Positions 1 to 9,711 of a stretch of 36,245 nucleotides of DNA are shown one piece after another. Position 1 is the first letter of the stretch. The number at the start of each line of letters is the position of its first letter. A model generated the notes under the pieces. It had not been told where the DNA came from and searched no databases. It saw nothing but the letters and a program-made list of their open reading frames with translations. Source of the stretch: Candidatus Naiadarchaeum limnaeum (GTDB taxonomy: Archaea > Undinarchaeota > Undinarchaeia > Undinarchaeales > Naiadarchaeaceae); NCBI GenBank assembly GCA_014189685.1, contig DVAB01000038.1:1-36245 (forward strand). The letters run 5' to 3'. Position numbers and translations under genes: made by a program.

Positions 1-288
1 CCCACTCAATTGAACAATAAATTCCCCGCGCGATTTTTTAATCCCTATATTGCGGCCGCTTCCTGAATCCGTATTTGGGTTATCAAGAAGAATTATGTTT
101 GGATTTTTCGCTTTTCTCGCATAACTCTGAATTATTTCTCTTGTTCTATCTCTTGAGCGGCCGTCTGAAAAAATAATTTCGTATTTATTTTTTTGATAGT
201 TCTGCGTCAGTAAGGATTCAATACATTTTCCGATAGTGCGCTCTTCGTTTCTAGTTGCAATAACAATACTCACCTTTATTTTTGCCAT
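1..288 (-). CDS. Glycosyltransferase family 2, N-terminal part (runs off left edge)
   Basis: Reverse strand from ATG at 288 reads MAKIKVSIVIATRNEERTIGKCIESLLTQNYQKNKYEIIFSDGRSRDRTREIIQSYARKAKNPNIILLDNPNTDSGSGRNIGIKKSRGEFIVQLSG with no stop to base 1; typical GT-A/GT2 N-terminus. Absent from ORF track because truncated. Confidence 0.85.
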   Translation of the reverse strand, partial: MAKIKVSIVIATRNEERTIGKCIESLLTQNYQKNKYEIIFSDGRSRDRTREIIQSYARKAKNPNIILLDNPNTDSGSGRNIGIKKSRGEFIVQLSG

Positions 289-296
289 ACAATTAG

Positions 297-1403
297 TTAC
301 TTTTTGTAAAACTTCTTTATTTGTTCAGCCACATATTGAATATCCTTTTCTTTTAATCCAGGATAAACTGGCAGAGAGATTTGCATATCAGCAGCCTTTT
401 CGGATTTTGGGAAATCCCCTCTTCCATAGCCCAAATGCTTGAAAGTTTCCTGTACGTGTAATGGAATCGGATAGTGTGTTCCAGCTTCAACTCCATTTTG
501 TTCTAAAAACTTCAGTAGTTGATCTCTTCTCTGCGCCCGCGGCGAATATAAATGATAAATATGGTAAGCATATTCCATTTCCTCTGGCAAAATTAGCTCT
601 TTAGTACCAGAAAGATATTTATCATACCAAGTTGCAATCTGCCTTCTCTCCTCGTTCCATTTTTTAACATGCTTTAACTGTGCGCGACCGATTGCTGCAT
701 GTAATTCCGAAAGCCTAAAGTTATATCCTGGAACATATGAGCGCTCGATATCTCCTTTTTTGCGGCCAGCATCCCTATACATGATTGACTTTTCATACAA
801 TTCGGGATTATCTGTTGTAATCATTCCTCCATCACCGCAGACAGTCATGTTTTTTGTAGGATAAAATGAAAAACAGTTTATATCTCCAAAAGTCCCACAA
901 GAATCGCCCTTGTACTTTGCCCCAACTGCTTGAGCAGCGTCCTCAACTATAATTAAATCTTTTTCAGTTGCAACTTCCAAAATCGGATCCATATCCGCAC
1001 TCTGCCCATACAAATGAACTGGCATTATTGCTTTTGTTTTTGGGGTCACTGCCTTTTTAACAGCCCCTGGATCGATATTCATGCTATCCTCATCAATATC
1101 AACTAAAACTGGTTTTCCGCCTGCAATTAAAATTGCATTTCCTGTTGCCATAAAAGTGAAAGGAGTTGTAATTACCTCATCCCCTCTTTTAACTCCGGCA
1201 GCCAAAAGCGCAGCAATTAGTGCAGAAGTTCCAGAATTAACAGCCACCGCATGTTTAGTTCCAACAAATTTTGCAAATTCCTCTTCAAAAGCAGAAACAT
1301 TCGGGCCTTTAACATATCTCCCACTTTTAATAACTTCAAGTGCAGCGTTTATTTCCTCGTCGCAGAAATGGATTTTTGCTCTTTTAATTCTAACCTTTGC
1401 CAT
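297..1403 (-). CDS. DegT/DnrJ/EryC1-family PLP-dependent sugar aminotransferase (WlbC/WbpE-like)
   Basis: 368 aa; AVNSGTSALIAALLAAGVKRGDEVITTPFTFMAT, EDAAQAVGAKYKG, SFYPTKNMTVCGDGGMITT PLP-lysine region. Confidence 0.92.
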   Translation of the reverse strand: MAKVRIKRAKIHFCDEEINAALEVIKSGRYVKGPNVSAFEEEFAKFVGTKHAVAVNSGTSALIAALLAAGVKRGDEVITTPFTFMATGNAILIAGGKPVLVDIDEDSMNIDPGAVKKAVTPKTKAIMPVHLYGQSADMDPILEVATEKDLIIVEDAAQAVGAKYKGDSCGTFGDINCFSFYPTKNMTVCGDGGMITTDNPELYEKSIMYRDAGRKKGDIERSYVPGYNFRLSELHAAIGRAQLKHVKKWNEERRQIATWYDKYLSGTKELILPEEMEYAYHIYHLYSPRAQRRDQLLKFLEQNGVEAGTHYPIPLHVQETFKHLGYGRGDFPKSEKAADMQISLPVYPGLKEKDIQYVAEQIKKFYKK

Positions 1404-1461
1404 AGGGGTTTAGATTAAATCTTTCAATATTTATATATATGAGTTTTAAGACAAATCACTT

Positions 1462-1845
1462 ATGGGTTCACGCGATTGCGAAAGAGAGGCACGCGAACTG
1501 GAAGCTGAGACTTTATATTTTTTCGCAAGTCATTATTGGTTTGCTGCCAAGAATTTTCAAAGGGCAATAGCATGTCTTGCTAAAGACCTTGCGAAGGCGC
1601 ACAACTTAATTGGGAGGGAAACTAAAGAAAGCCAAAAAGCATTTATGAATTATATAAGAGAGGAAGCGCATGCAAAAAATCTTCATTTAGCGATTTTTGG
1701 ATCTAATCCCCCAGCGGATGTTGATAAAATTGATTCCTTTATTAGAGCACTGAATGTTGATAGTAATCTGAGAAAAGGATTAAATTCCTACTTTATAGTG
1801 CACTATGCAAATATGGAAGATGCGCGAAGTCTTTTAAGAAAGTGA
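1462..1845 (+). CDS. Hypothetical, probably helical 127-aa protein
   Basis: Open frame on the strand opposite to both flanking genes, preceded by A/T-rich TATA-like sequence (atatttatatatat); no family recognised. Confidence 0.6.
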   Translation: MGSRDCEREARELEAETLYFFASHYWFAAKNFQRAIACLAKDLAKAHNLIGRETKESQKAFMNYIREEAHAKNLHLAIFGSNPPADVDKIDSFIRALNVDSNLRKGLNSYFIVHYANMEDARSLLRK

Positions 1846-1851
1846 CCTGTA

Positions 1852-2499
1852 TTACTTGCCAATTCTTTTATACGGCTTTTCAGAAGTCTCAAACGGATAT
1901 CTCAAATCCCCGACATCTTTAATAACTTCCGCCGGATTCCCAGCCACAACTTTATTCGCAGGAACATTTTTTGTAACAACACTTCCTGCGCCCACTAAAG
2001 AATTTGTCCCAATTACAACTCCTGGCAAAACTGTTGCGTTTGCGCCGATTCTTGCATATCTCTGCACAACTGGCCCTTTCAAATATTCCTTTGCGCGCGG
2101 TGCTTGCGGATGTGGCGCATTTGTAAAGCAAACTTTCGGCCCAATCCAGCAATTATCCTCTAAAACAGAAAACTCAGGAATAAAAGCTCCTGAGTGAACG
2201 CGAACATTATTCCCAATTTTAACATGATGTTCTATTATGCTCTGCGTCCCGATTGAAACATTGTTCCCAATTGTATTTTCCTCGCGCAGCATTGTTCCGT
2301 GGCCTGTTTGGAAATTCTTTCCAATTTTATTTCCTGCATAAATTACTGTATGCGAACGAATAACAGCTCCATCTCCAATAACAGTTTTGAGCTGCCCGTC
2401 TTTTTTTCCGCGCGGCGGCACGCCAATAACAACATAATCTCCAATCTCACAGTTTTTTCCAAGTTTTACATTCTTAAAAATTTTATGAGTCTTAACCAT
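1852..2499 (-). CDS. Left-handed beta-helix (hexapeptide) acyltransferase, WlbB/WbpD-like
   Basis: 215 aa of hexapeptide repeats (IGDGAVIRSHTVIYAGNKIGKNFQTGHGTMLREENTIGNNVSIGTQSIIEHHVKIGNNVRVHSG). Confidence 0.9.
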   Translation of the reverse strand: MVKTHKIFKNVKLGKNCEIGDYVVIGVPPRGKKDGQLKTVIGDGAVIRSHTVIYAGNKIGKNFQTGHGTMLREENTIGNNVSIGTQSIIEHHVKIGNNVRVHSGAFIPEFSVLEDNCWIGPKVCFTNAPHPQAPRAKEYLKGPVVQRYARIGANATVLPGVVIGTNSLVGAGSVVTKNVPANKVVAGNPAEVIKDVGDLRYPFETSEKPYKRIGK

Positions 2500-3481
2500 T
2501 CTTTTTCAACTCCGCTTCCACATCCAATTCCTGATCCAGTTGCGCACTCTTAAGACAAATCTCACAGATTTTTGTGAATAAATACTCTTTCTCTGCGCTC
2601 TGCGCGTGGTTTTTTTGTAAATTCTTATCAGAAATTGCAGCGCAGAAATATTTTAGTTCATCGAACAACGGCTCATTTTTCTCAACTTCAATAAATTTTT
2701 CATCCCTTTCAATCACTTCGTCCTGCTTTATTTCAATCGGATAACTTATCAGAGTTTGTTCAAGCAAATCTGCATATATTTTTGTCCGCTCTCCAATAAT
2801 CCACAAATCCCTTGCTTTTTGCGGATGGAACCAGCTTACTTCCAAGTTTGCAATAAAATCCCCATAATCCAAATTAATGAAAGCAACATCCTCTCTTTCT
2901 TTTGAAAGAAAATTTTTCTTTTTGCAGTAAATTCTTTTTGGCTTTTTTTCTAAAAGATAATCAAGAATATCGATTAGATGAACTGCAAAATTTAATATCA
3001 CTCCAGAATCTTTTCGCGGCGGCTTATTTGAATGAACATATCTTCCTGTTATATACTGAACTTGCCCGACATCTTTTACCATTTCTTTTAGGATCTGCAC
3101 AGCATTGTTAAACCTAAACAAATATCCAACCATTAAAAGCAGATTTTTCTTTTTTGCCAGATTAATTAATTCTTTTGCCTCTTTTGAATTACTAGTAATA
3201 GGCTTCTCAACCAAAACATGTTTGCCCGCGTTCAAACAATCTTTCACAATTTTATAATGCAAATTAGTAGGTACAACAATAGAAACTGCATCAACTTCTT
3301 TTAAGAGCTGGTTATAATCTGTATAAAACTTAACTCCAAGTTTGTCTGATTCTGCTCTTGCCATAGGATTCACGTCAGCAATTCCAACAAATTTGCAAAC
3401 ACCTTGTTTTGCTAATTCAGAGTATGCCCTAGCATGATTAATTCCCCACTTTCCTAGTCCAATCAATCCAAGCTTGGCCAT
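2492..3481 (-). CDS. Gfo/Idh/MocA-family oxidoreductase (WlbA/WbpB-like)
   Basis: 329 aa; N-terminal GLIGLGKWGINHARAYSEL Rossmann motif, VLVEKPITSNSKEAKELINLAKKKNLLLMVGYLFRFN EKP signature. Confidence 0.92.
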   Translation of the reverse strand: MAKLGLIGLGKWGINHARAYSELAKQGVCKFVGIADVNPMARAESDKLGVKFYTDYNQLLKEVDAVSIVVPTNLHYKIVKDCLNAGKHVLVEKPITSNSKEAKELINLAKKKNLLLMVGYLFRFNNAVQILKEMVKDVGQVQYITGRYVHSNKPPRKDSGVILNFAVHLIDILDYLLEKKPKRIYCKKKNFLSKEREDVAFINLDYGDFIANLEVSWFHPQKARDLWIIGERTKIYADLLEQTLISYPIEIKQDEVIERDEKFIEVEKNEPLFDELKYFCAAISDKNLQKNHAQSAEKEYLFTKICEICLKSAQLDQELDVEAELKKNG

Positions 3482-3557
3482 TCCACCTCGTAGCTTTACA
3501 TTATACAGCTAAACATATTTAAAGCTATTTTCCACTATAGTATAAGCTTTCGGGAGA

Positions 3558-4490
3558 ATGAAAAAAGTATTGGTTACAGGCGCAGCCGGCTTTATAGGCA
3601 GCCATCTATGCGAGGCTTTACTAGAGCGCGGAATTGAAACAATTGGAATTGACTGCTTTACTGATTACTATCCTCGTGCAATTAAAGAAAAAAATATTTC
3701 TGCTTTCAAATCAAATAAAAAATTTAAATTTATTGAAGCAAATCTCCTGAATTATGATTTAAAAAAACTTGTTTCAGATGTTGACACTGTTTTTCACTTA
3801 GCCGCGCAGCCTGGAGTTCGCTATTCGTGGGAAAACTTTCAGGTTTATTTAGAAAATAACATTCACGCAACGCAAAAATTGCTCGAGGCGTGCAAAGAAA
3901 AAAAACCGCAGTTTGTTTTTGCAAGCTCCAGTTCAGTTTATGGAAATGCCCCGCTTCCAATAACAGAAAATATTTCAACAACACCCATCTCTCCTTATGG
4001 ATTAACAAAAGTCAGCTGTGAAAATCTTTGCAAACTTTATGCTCAAGAATTTAAGATACCAACAATTGTTCTGCGCTATTTCACAGTTTATGGCCCAAGG
4101 CAGCGCCCTGATATGGCAATTTATAAATTTTTTAACTCAATAATTGATGGAAAAGAAATTGAGGTCTATGGAGATGGAAATCAAACTCGTGACATGACTT
4201 ATGTTTCAGATATTATTGACGCAACTCTGCTCGCAGGGGAATTTGAAACAGATTACTTAGTTTTTAATATTGGAAGCGGAGTCAGAACAAAATTAAAAGA
4301 TATTATTCATATAATTGAAACTCTCACTGGAAGGGAAGCAAAACTTAATTATAAGCCAGCTGCTAAGGGCGATATGAAAGATACTTGGGCAGAAATTGGA
4401 AAAGCAAAGGCATATTTGAACTATGAGTCCAAAGTAAAATTGGAAGAGGGACTAAGCAATTATCTTAATTGGTATATGAAGAACAAATGA
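3558..4490 (+). CDS. NAD-dependent epimerase/dehydratase (extended SDR; UDP-sugar epimerase-like)
   Basis: VTGAAGFIGSHLCEALLERG, SSSSVYGN, SPYGLTKVSCE (YxxxK). Confidence 0.93.
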   Translation: MKKVLVTGAAGFIGSHLCEALLERGIETIGIDCFTDYYPRAIKEKNISAFKSNKKFKFIEANLLNYDLKKLVSDVDTVFHLAAQPGVRYSWENFQVYLENNIHATQKLLEACKEKKPQFVFASSSSVYGNAPLPITENISTTPISPYGLTKVSCENLCKLYAQEFKIPTIVLRYFTVYGPRQRPDMAIYKFFNSIIDGKEIEVYGDGNQTRDMTYVSDIIDATLLAGEFETDYLVFNIGSGVRTKLKDIIHIIETLTGREAKLNYKPAAKGDMKDTWAEIGKAKAYLNYESKVKLEEGLSNYLNWYMKNK

Positions 4491-6481
4491 GCATGTTAAA
4501 CGAAGCATTTTCTGAAATTAAAGAAAAGAAATGGCTCTATACCCTATTATTTGTTGCAATTTTAATTGGCTTAACTTTGCGTGCTTATCATACTGATTAT
4601 CCAGTTGTTGGCTATCACAATTGGAAAGAAACTCATTATTTAACAGAAGCAAGAAATTTTGCGCGCGATGGATTTTTCAAATACGGATTTTTTGTTCCAG
4701 CATATAACTATCCACAGTTGAGCTCTGATCCAACCGGCGCGCATGCAGATACGTTTCCTTTTATTTCAGTTGTGCTTGCAATTTTTTTCAAAATTTTTGG
4801 CCCAAGCCTAACAGTTGCACGTGCAATTAATATCTCTTTTAATCTTTTAATTGTTCCAGCAATATTTTTGTTTGTGCGCAGATTGTTCAGGAGAAATGAC
4901 ATTGCGCTTGTTGCAGCTTTTACCACTTCTATAACCCCCTTATTGGTTTTCTTCTCGCATAACACACAGTTGCAAAATCCAGGACTGCTTTTTATGGTTT
5001 TAGCTGGGTACTTTTACATTCGCTGGTTTGAAAACGATCTTGATTTAGATTTAATTTTAACATCGGTATTTGTTGCTCTATCTGGCCTTACCGTTTTCAC
5101 ATTTCTTGTAATTTTATTCCCAATAGTGCTCACATTTCCATATGATAGAATAAAGCGTTTTACCCTTACACGATTGAAAACTTATGCAATTTCAGCTGCT
5201 ATTCTTTCAACTGTTTTGTTGTGGGTTTTATACATGCAATTTGCAGTAATTCCGCGCACAGGAATCTCAACAATAAGCGAGAAGCTTTTGAATCTTGCGC
5301 CGCTCTATGCAGGACAGTTTTGGCAAATAATCCGCAGCTATGCAGCCGATAACTATACACTTTTTGGAGCTGTCCTTACATTTATTGGAATATTTTCTTT
5401 TCTATCATACTACTTTAAAGAAAGAGGAATGTTTGGAAAGAAAATTGCAGTTCCGGTCATCCTTGCCACACTAATAATTGTTCCACTTATTGCGTGGAAG
5501 GCACAGTTTAAAATTTTATATCTGATTATCTTTGCAGTTCTTGCAGTTTTAGCTCTGCCAATATTTAAACGCGAAATATCCCATAAAGCTAATTCCTTTG
5601 CATCTTTGAGCGTCAACGAGAAGATGGGAGAAAGCTCTGCTTTCGATCCATTTAAGTTTATGCTTGCCTATGGTATTGGTGCGGCAATATTTTTCATGCT
5701 ATTGGCAGAAAAACTTTCAGGGCACTCCTACCACCAATATCCAATTGCACCATTTTTCATAGTTTCAATTAGTTTTGCAATTATTGCAATCGGAGAAAAT
5801 ATTGGTTCGGTTTTATCAGCTAAAGTCCAGCCCGCAGGGGATGAGGAAAAACTTGGAAGGGAAGATGTTTTTAAAATTTTAAAATATTTTGTCGCTTTTA
5901 TCTTAGTTATCTTTTTAGTATACGGCCCGCCAGGTGGGGCAGGAAAAGTTTCTGAAACTCTATTGGGGACAAATTTAGCTCTAAGTGGCTCTCTTGAAGC
6001 AAAGAATAGACAGTTTGATACGCAACTTCCTGGGTCAGATATTGCAGGGGAGTACATTCAGAAAAACTCAAACCCCGCGGATAGAATTTTGTTCTCAGGC
6101 GGAGAAATAATGGGATTGCTCTGGCATTCTGACCGCAAAGGATTTTATGGAATTTCAAGTGTAGATGTTATTAAAAAAGCAGAGGAAAAAGGAGTTAAGT
6201 GGATACTCCTCTACCCTCCCCTAGGAAGGAACGAATTGAACAACGAAGGAATTCTCTCCTACCTAAAAGAAAATTATGGACTAAAGCAGGTAGCTTTTGT
6301 TAAATCTGGAGAAAATTTCAATATAATTTACTTTTTATTCAAAAAAGGAGGGACTTTTGATCCTGACAAACTTTCCGAGCTTGTTCAGGATTATGCTGTT
6401 GCAAGTAAAGATTATGAGCTCACAGGTGAAAGAAGAATATCTCTTGGATATATAACTTTAGATAATAAAACTGCCTCTTAG
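4487..6481 (+). CDS. GT39/ArnT-like multi-pass membrane glycosyltransferase
   Basis: Many TM helices; LRAYHTDYPVVGYHNWKETHYLTEARNFARDGFFKYGFF acidic first loop. Start refined to 4487 (ATGA overlap with upstream stop) instead of ORF-track 4469. Confidence 0.8.
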   Translation: MSMLNEAFSEIKEKKWLYTLLFVAILIGLTLRAYHTDYPVVGYHNWKETHYLTEARNFARDGFFKYGFFVPAYNYPQLSSDPTGAHADTFPFISVVLAIFFKIFGPSLTVARAINISFNLLIVPAIFLFVRRLFRRNDIALVAAFTTSITPLLVFFSHNTQLQNPGLLFMVLAGYFYIRWFENDLDLDLILTSVFVALSGLTVFTFLVILFPIVLTFPYDRIKRFTLTRLKTYAISAAILSTVLLWVLYMQFAVIPRTGISTISEKLLNLAPLYAGQFWQIIRSYAADNYTLFGAVLTFIGIFSFLSYYFKERGMFGKKIAVPVILATLIIVPLIAWKAQFKILYLIIFAVLAVLALPIFKREISHKANSFASLSVNEKMGESSAFDPFKFMLAYGIGAAIFFMLLAEKLSGHSYHQYPIAPFFIVSISFAIIAIGENIGSVLSAKVQPAGDEEKLGREDVFKILKYFVAFILVIFLVYGPPGGAGKVSETLLGTNLALSGSLEAKNRQFDTQLPGSDIAGEYIQKNSNPADRILFSGGEIMGLLWHSDRKGFYGISSVDVIKKAEEKGVKWILLYPPLGRNELNNEGILSYLKENYGLKQVAFVKSGENFNIIYFLFKKGGTFDPDKLSELVQDYAVASKDYELTGERRISLGYITLDNKTAS

Positions 6482-7401
6482 TTGACAGTTTTTTCTATTT
6501 TGTAAGTTTCTGTTGTTCTGGTTCTTATTAAAAGCTCTGCTACGAAACCATTTAGAATAAAAAGAACTCCAAGAATTAATAACAATAAAACTAAAGTTAG
6601 CAAAGGTCTATTCCCTATGCTCAATCGAAGCCAAAACTTTTCATAAGCAAGCCACAATCCTCCTAGAAACCCAAGCCCAAAAAGAAAGAGTCCTGCCCCC
6701 CCAAATATGTGGATTGGTCTGCTCCCATAAGTGACTAAAAATTTTAGTGTTAACAAATCCAGCAATCCTTTTGGCAATCTTGCCAATCCATATTTTGTTT
6801 TTCCCTTAAACCGAGAGCGATGATTCACAGGAACTTCTGCAACTTTAAATCCTCTTGAGGAAATCATTGCGGGAATATATCGATGCGTTTCTCCATAAAT
6901 TTGCAAATCATTTACAGTTCTTCTCTTGTAAGCTCGCAGAGTGCACCCAGAATCATGTATGTTCAAATCCATTAAAAAATCCATAAGCCAGTTTGAAATT
7001 TTTGAGCTTAAAACTTTTCCAAAAGTGTCCTTCCTGTTAGCTCTCCAGCCGCAAACCACATCATATCCATCATTTAGTTTTCTCAAAAGTTTTGGGATAT
7101 CTGCTGGGTCGTTTTGCAAATCAGCATCCATTGAAATTATTACATTTCCTTTTGATTTTTGAAATCCAGCCAAAAGAGCCGCAGTTTGCCCAAAGTTTCT
7201 TGTGAATTTTACAATTCTAACTTTTTTGTCTCTCCTTGCAATTCTTTCCAGTTTTTCAAAAGTTTGGTCAGTTGAGCCGTCATCCACAAAAATAATTTCG
7301 CAACTCTTGTTTATTTTTTTCAGAGTTGAAACTAACTCTGAGTGCAATTTTTCAACATTTTCTTGTTCATTGAAAGTTGGAATTACAATACTCAAATCCA
7401 T
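6478..7401 (-). CDS. GT2 glycosyltransferase with C-terminal TM helices (dolichyl-phosphate sugar synthase / DPMS-like)
   Basis: LSIVIPTFNEQENVEKLHSEL, VDDGSTDQTFEKL, SMDADLQNDPADIPKLL, C-terminal two TM segments. Confidence 0.9.
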   Translation of the reverse strand: MDLSIVIPTFNEQENVEKLHSELVSTLKKINKSCEIIFVDDGSTDQTFEKLERIARRDKKVRIVKFTRNFGQTAALLAGFQKSKGNVIISMDADLQNDPADIPKLLRKLNDGYDVVCGWRANRKDTFGKVLSSKISNWLMDFLMDLNIHDSGCTLRAYKRRTVNDLQIYGETHRYIPAMISSRGFKVAEVPVNHRSRFKGKTKYGLARLPKGLLDLLTLKFLVTYGSRPIHIFGGAGLFLFGLGFLGGLWLAYEKFWLRLSIGNRPLLTLVLLLLILGVLFILNGFVAELLIRTRTTETYKIEKTVN

Positions 7402-7411
7402 TTTAGTAAGC

Positions 7412-7421
7412 TATTTAAATA
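7412..7421 (+). promoter_or_regulatory. Putative archaeal TATA box for the 7449 gene
   Basis: TATTTAAATA, centred about 32 nt upstream of the ATG at 7449 in a 47-bp divergent intergenic region. Confidence 0.4.
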
Positions 7422-7448
7422 AGGAACTATTAATTTAAGCTTTCTGTT

Positions 7449-8042
7449 ATGGCATTATTGGAGAATATGGTGGGGGAGGGAGCAGAGTTTAAGCTCGTCC
7501 TAGAAGGCACTCCATCTAATATTAAGCGTATTTTAAATCAGACGATAAATGATTACATCACTCCTAAATCAGTGTTTCAATTTTCTCTAACGCGGGAAAC
7601 AGATGTAAACGTTTTCAAATTTTTCCGCGCGTATAAACCACTTAATTTGAAACCGGAAGTTTTTGAATTTGCAACTCAGTCTGAGGAGCTTGCAAAAATT
7701 TATGGAATAATGCTTGGCTTTGCAATTACAAAACTCACTGCACACAACTTGGCAAGGGAAGAAATGGCTTATTATTTCAAGGTTTGCGAAAAAGCCCTTT
7801 TATTGCGCGCAAGCAAAGAAATAATTGAATTAATTGGAAATGCCACAATTGCTTTAAAAGAATTAACTGTGCAGAGCACAATCCCGGAGGATGAGATAGA
7901 AAAGCTTAAGAACTCTTTGAGAGAGGCAAATTCTCTAGAATCTATTGCACTTGTTTTCAGGGAGGTTGAAAAAGTTAATAGGATTGCAAATCCAAGATAC
8001 GCTGTTGGGACAAAATGGCATTATTCTCCACAACTGGCATAA
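7449..8042 (+). CDS. Hypothetical 197-aa protein
   Basis: Clean ORF overlapping the following mutase gene by 28 bp; no recognised motif. Confidence 0.7.
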   Translation: MALLENMVGEGAEFKLVLEGTPSNIKRILNQTINDYITPKSVFQFSLTRETDVNVFKFFRAYKPLNLKPEVFEFATQSEELAKIYGIMLGFAITKLTAHNLAREEMAYYFKVCEKALLLRASKEIIELIGNATIALKELTVQSTIPEDEIEKLKNSLREANSLESIALVFREVEKVNRIANPRYAVGTKWHYSPQLA

Positions 8043-9364
8043 GGGGGATTTCTAACGAAACTCTTACTTCCGAATTTGTTCTTGATCTTGCGCGCACATA
8101 TGGCAGCATGCTCAAGCAAGGAAGTAAAGTGTTAATCGGGAATGATCCCAGAACTAGTTCTGAAATGGTTAAGAGCGCTGTAATAGCAGGACTGCTTGAA
8201 ACAGGCTTGAATGGTTTTGACACAGGAATTGTTCCAATCCCTGTATTGAATTTTGCAGTCAAGCAGAGTTATGATGCAGGAATTATGGTAACAAGTTCGC
8301 ATAACCCTGCTGAGTACAATGGATTAAAGTTTATTTTGACAAATGGAATGGAGATTTCTGAAAATCAAGAAAAAAGATTTGAACAAATTTATAAAAGAAA
8401 AAATTTCCGCCGCGCAAATTGGAAAAAAATTGGAAAGTATACCGAGCACAATGTCATTCAAGATTATGAGACTGCTGTTCTTAATTTTATAAAATTAAAA
8501 GCTCTTAATTTGAAAATAGTTTTGGATATTGGAAACGGCGCACAGGGGACAGTTGTTCCAAATCTTTTCAAGCAGTTGAGCTGCGAAACTGTAATTCTAC
8601 ACAGAACTATGAACGGATTTTTTGAGCGCGGCCCTGAGCCAAGGCCAGACACTTTAACAAAATTAAGAGAGACTGTTCTAAGCGAACAAGCTGATATGGG
8701 AATTGCATTTGATACTGACGGAGATAGAGCCATTTTTGTAACGGGGAGGGAAGAAATTTTAATGGGTGATGTAACTGGTTCTCTATTGGCAAACGAAATT
8801 TTAAGTGAAAATAAGGGCGGATTGATTGTTACAACAGTCGCAACCTCAAGTTTGATTGATTATGTTGTTGAAAAAAACAATGGAAAAATAATTAAAACAA
8901 AAATCGGCGGAAAAATTGTGGGCGATGTTATAATTAAGAAAAAAGCTTTGTTCGGATTTGAGGAAAACGGCGGCTGCATGTTTCCGCAAATTTCTCCTTC
9001 AAGAGATGGGGCTTTAACAGCAGTAAAAATTGCAGAGTTAGTTGCCAGTTCTGGAAAATCTTTGTCGCAACTTGTGGCAAAATTTCCAAAATTCCATCAA
9101 TTGAAAGCGCGCATTCACTGTGAGGAAAAGCTTAAAAGCAAAGTTATGACTTATATTAAAACTCTGGTAAAGAAAGAAGTAAAAAAAATTGATTCAACAG
9201 ATGGAGTAAAAATCTTCTTTGAAGATGACTCATGGATTTTAATCCGCCCGAGCGGAACAGAGCCAATCTTTAGAGTTTTTTGCGAATCAAAAAGTCAAAA
9301 AAGAACAGAGGAACTTGAAAAATGGGGAGTAGAAAAAGTAAAAGAAGCGATAAAAAAGTTATAA
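8015..9364 (+). CDS. Phosphohexomutase (phosphomannomutase/phosphoglucosamine mutase family)
   Basis: STTGIRGISNETL, VTSSHNPAEYNGLKF catalytic serine, FDTDGDRAIFV metal-binding loop, IRPSGTEPIFRVFCES phosphate-binding loop. Confidence 0.95.
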   Translation: MALFSTTGIRGISNETLTSEFVLDLARTYGSMLKQGSKVLIGNDPRTSSEMVKSAVIAGLLETGLNGFDTGIVPIPVLNFAVKQSYDAGIMVTSSHNPAEYNGLKFILTNGMEISENQEKRFEQIYKRKNFRRANWKKIGKYTEHNVIQDYETAVLNFIKLKALNLKIVLDIGNGAQGTVVPNLFKQLSCETVILHRTMNGFFERGPEPRPDTLTKLRETVLSEQADMGIAFDTDGDRAIFVTGREEILMGDVTGSLLANEILSENKGGLIVTTVATSSLIDYVVEKNNGKIIKTKIGGKIVGDVIIKKKALFGFEENGGCMFPQISPSRDGALTAVKIAELVASSGKSLSQLVAKFPKFHQLKARIHCEEKLKSKVMTYIKTLVKKEVKKIDSTDGVKIFFEDDSWILIRPSGTEPIFRVFCESKSQKRTEELEKWGVEKVKEAIKKL

Positions 9365-9711
9365 TAAAAAAGCCTTGGGGCTTTGAAGACCATGTTTTGA
9401 TTAAAGATGGCTTTTGCGTAAAGCGATTGGTTTTTTGGAAAGGTCGAATGTCATCTTTTCACAAACATAAAAAAAAGGGCGAAGTATTTTTTATAAGGCG
9501 CGGAATGGTTAGAGTTAGATTCAAAATTGGGGCGCGCATTTACAAAAAAGGGCAATTTCTTTATTTGCCCAAAGGAACTCTTCATCAAATCATTAATGTA
9601 GGAAAAAGCACTCTTGAAATAATTGAGTTTTCATATCCGTATGTGAGCAAGGATGTTTTTCGTTTTGAGGACCCATGGGCAAAGCTAAGAAAACAAAAAA
9701 AGTTAGCTTAA
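9322..9711 (+). CDS. Cupin-fold protein similar to the mannose-6-phosphate isomerase (type II/ManC C-terminal) domain
   Basis: KPWGFEDHVLIKDGFCVKRLVFWKGRMSSFHKHKKKGEVFFIRRGMVRVRF...GTLHQIINVGKSTLEIIEFSYPYVSKDVFRFED. Confidence 0.85.
   Translation: MGSRKSKRSDKKVIIKKPWGFEDHVLIKDGFCVKRLVFWKGRMSSFHKHKKKGEVFFIRRGMVRVRFKIGARIYKKGQFLYLPKGTLHQIINVGKSTLEIIEFSYPYVSKDVFRFEDPWAKLRKQKKLA

Noticed and set aside
1081-1413. Plus-strand ORF of 110 aa
   Set aside because: Fully antisense to the well-supported aminotransferase gene; low-complexity mirror translation.
1856-2197. Plus-strand 113-aa ORF
   Set aside because: Antisense shadow of the hexapeptide acyltransferase.
5728-6057. Minus-strand 109-aa ORF
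   Set aside because: Antisense to the GT39-like gene; no motif.
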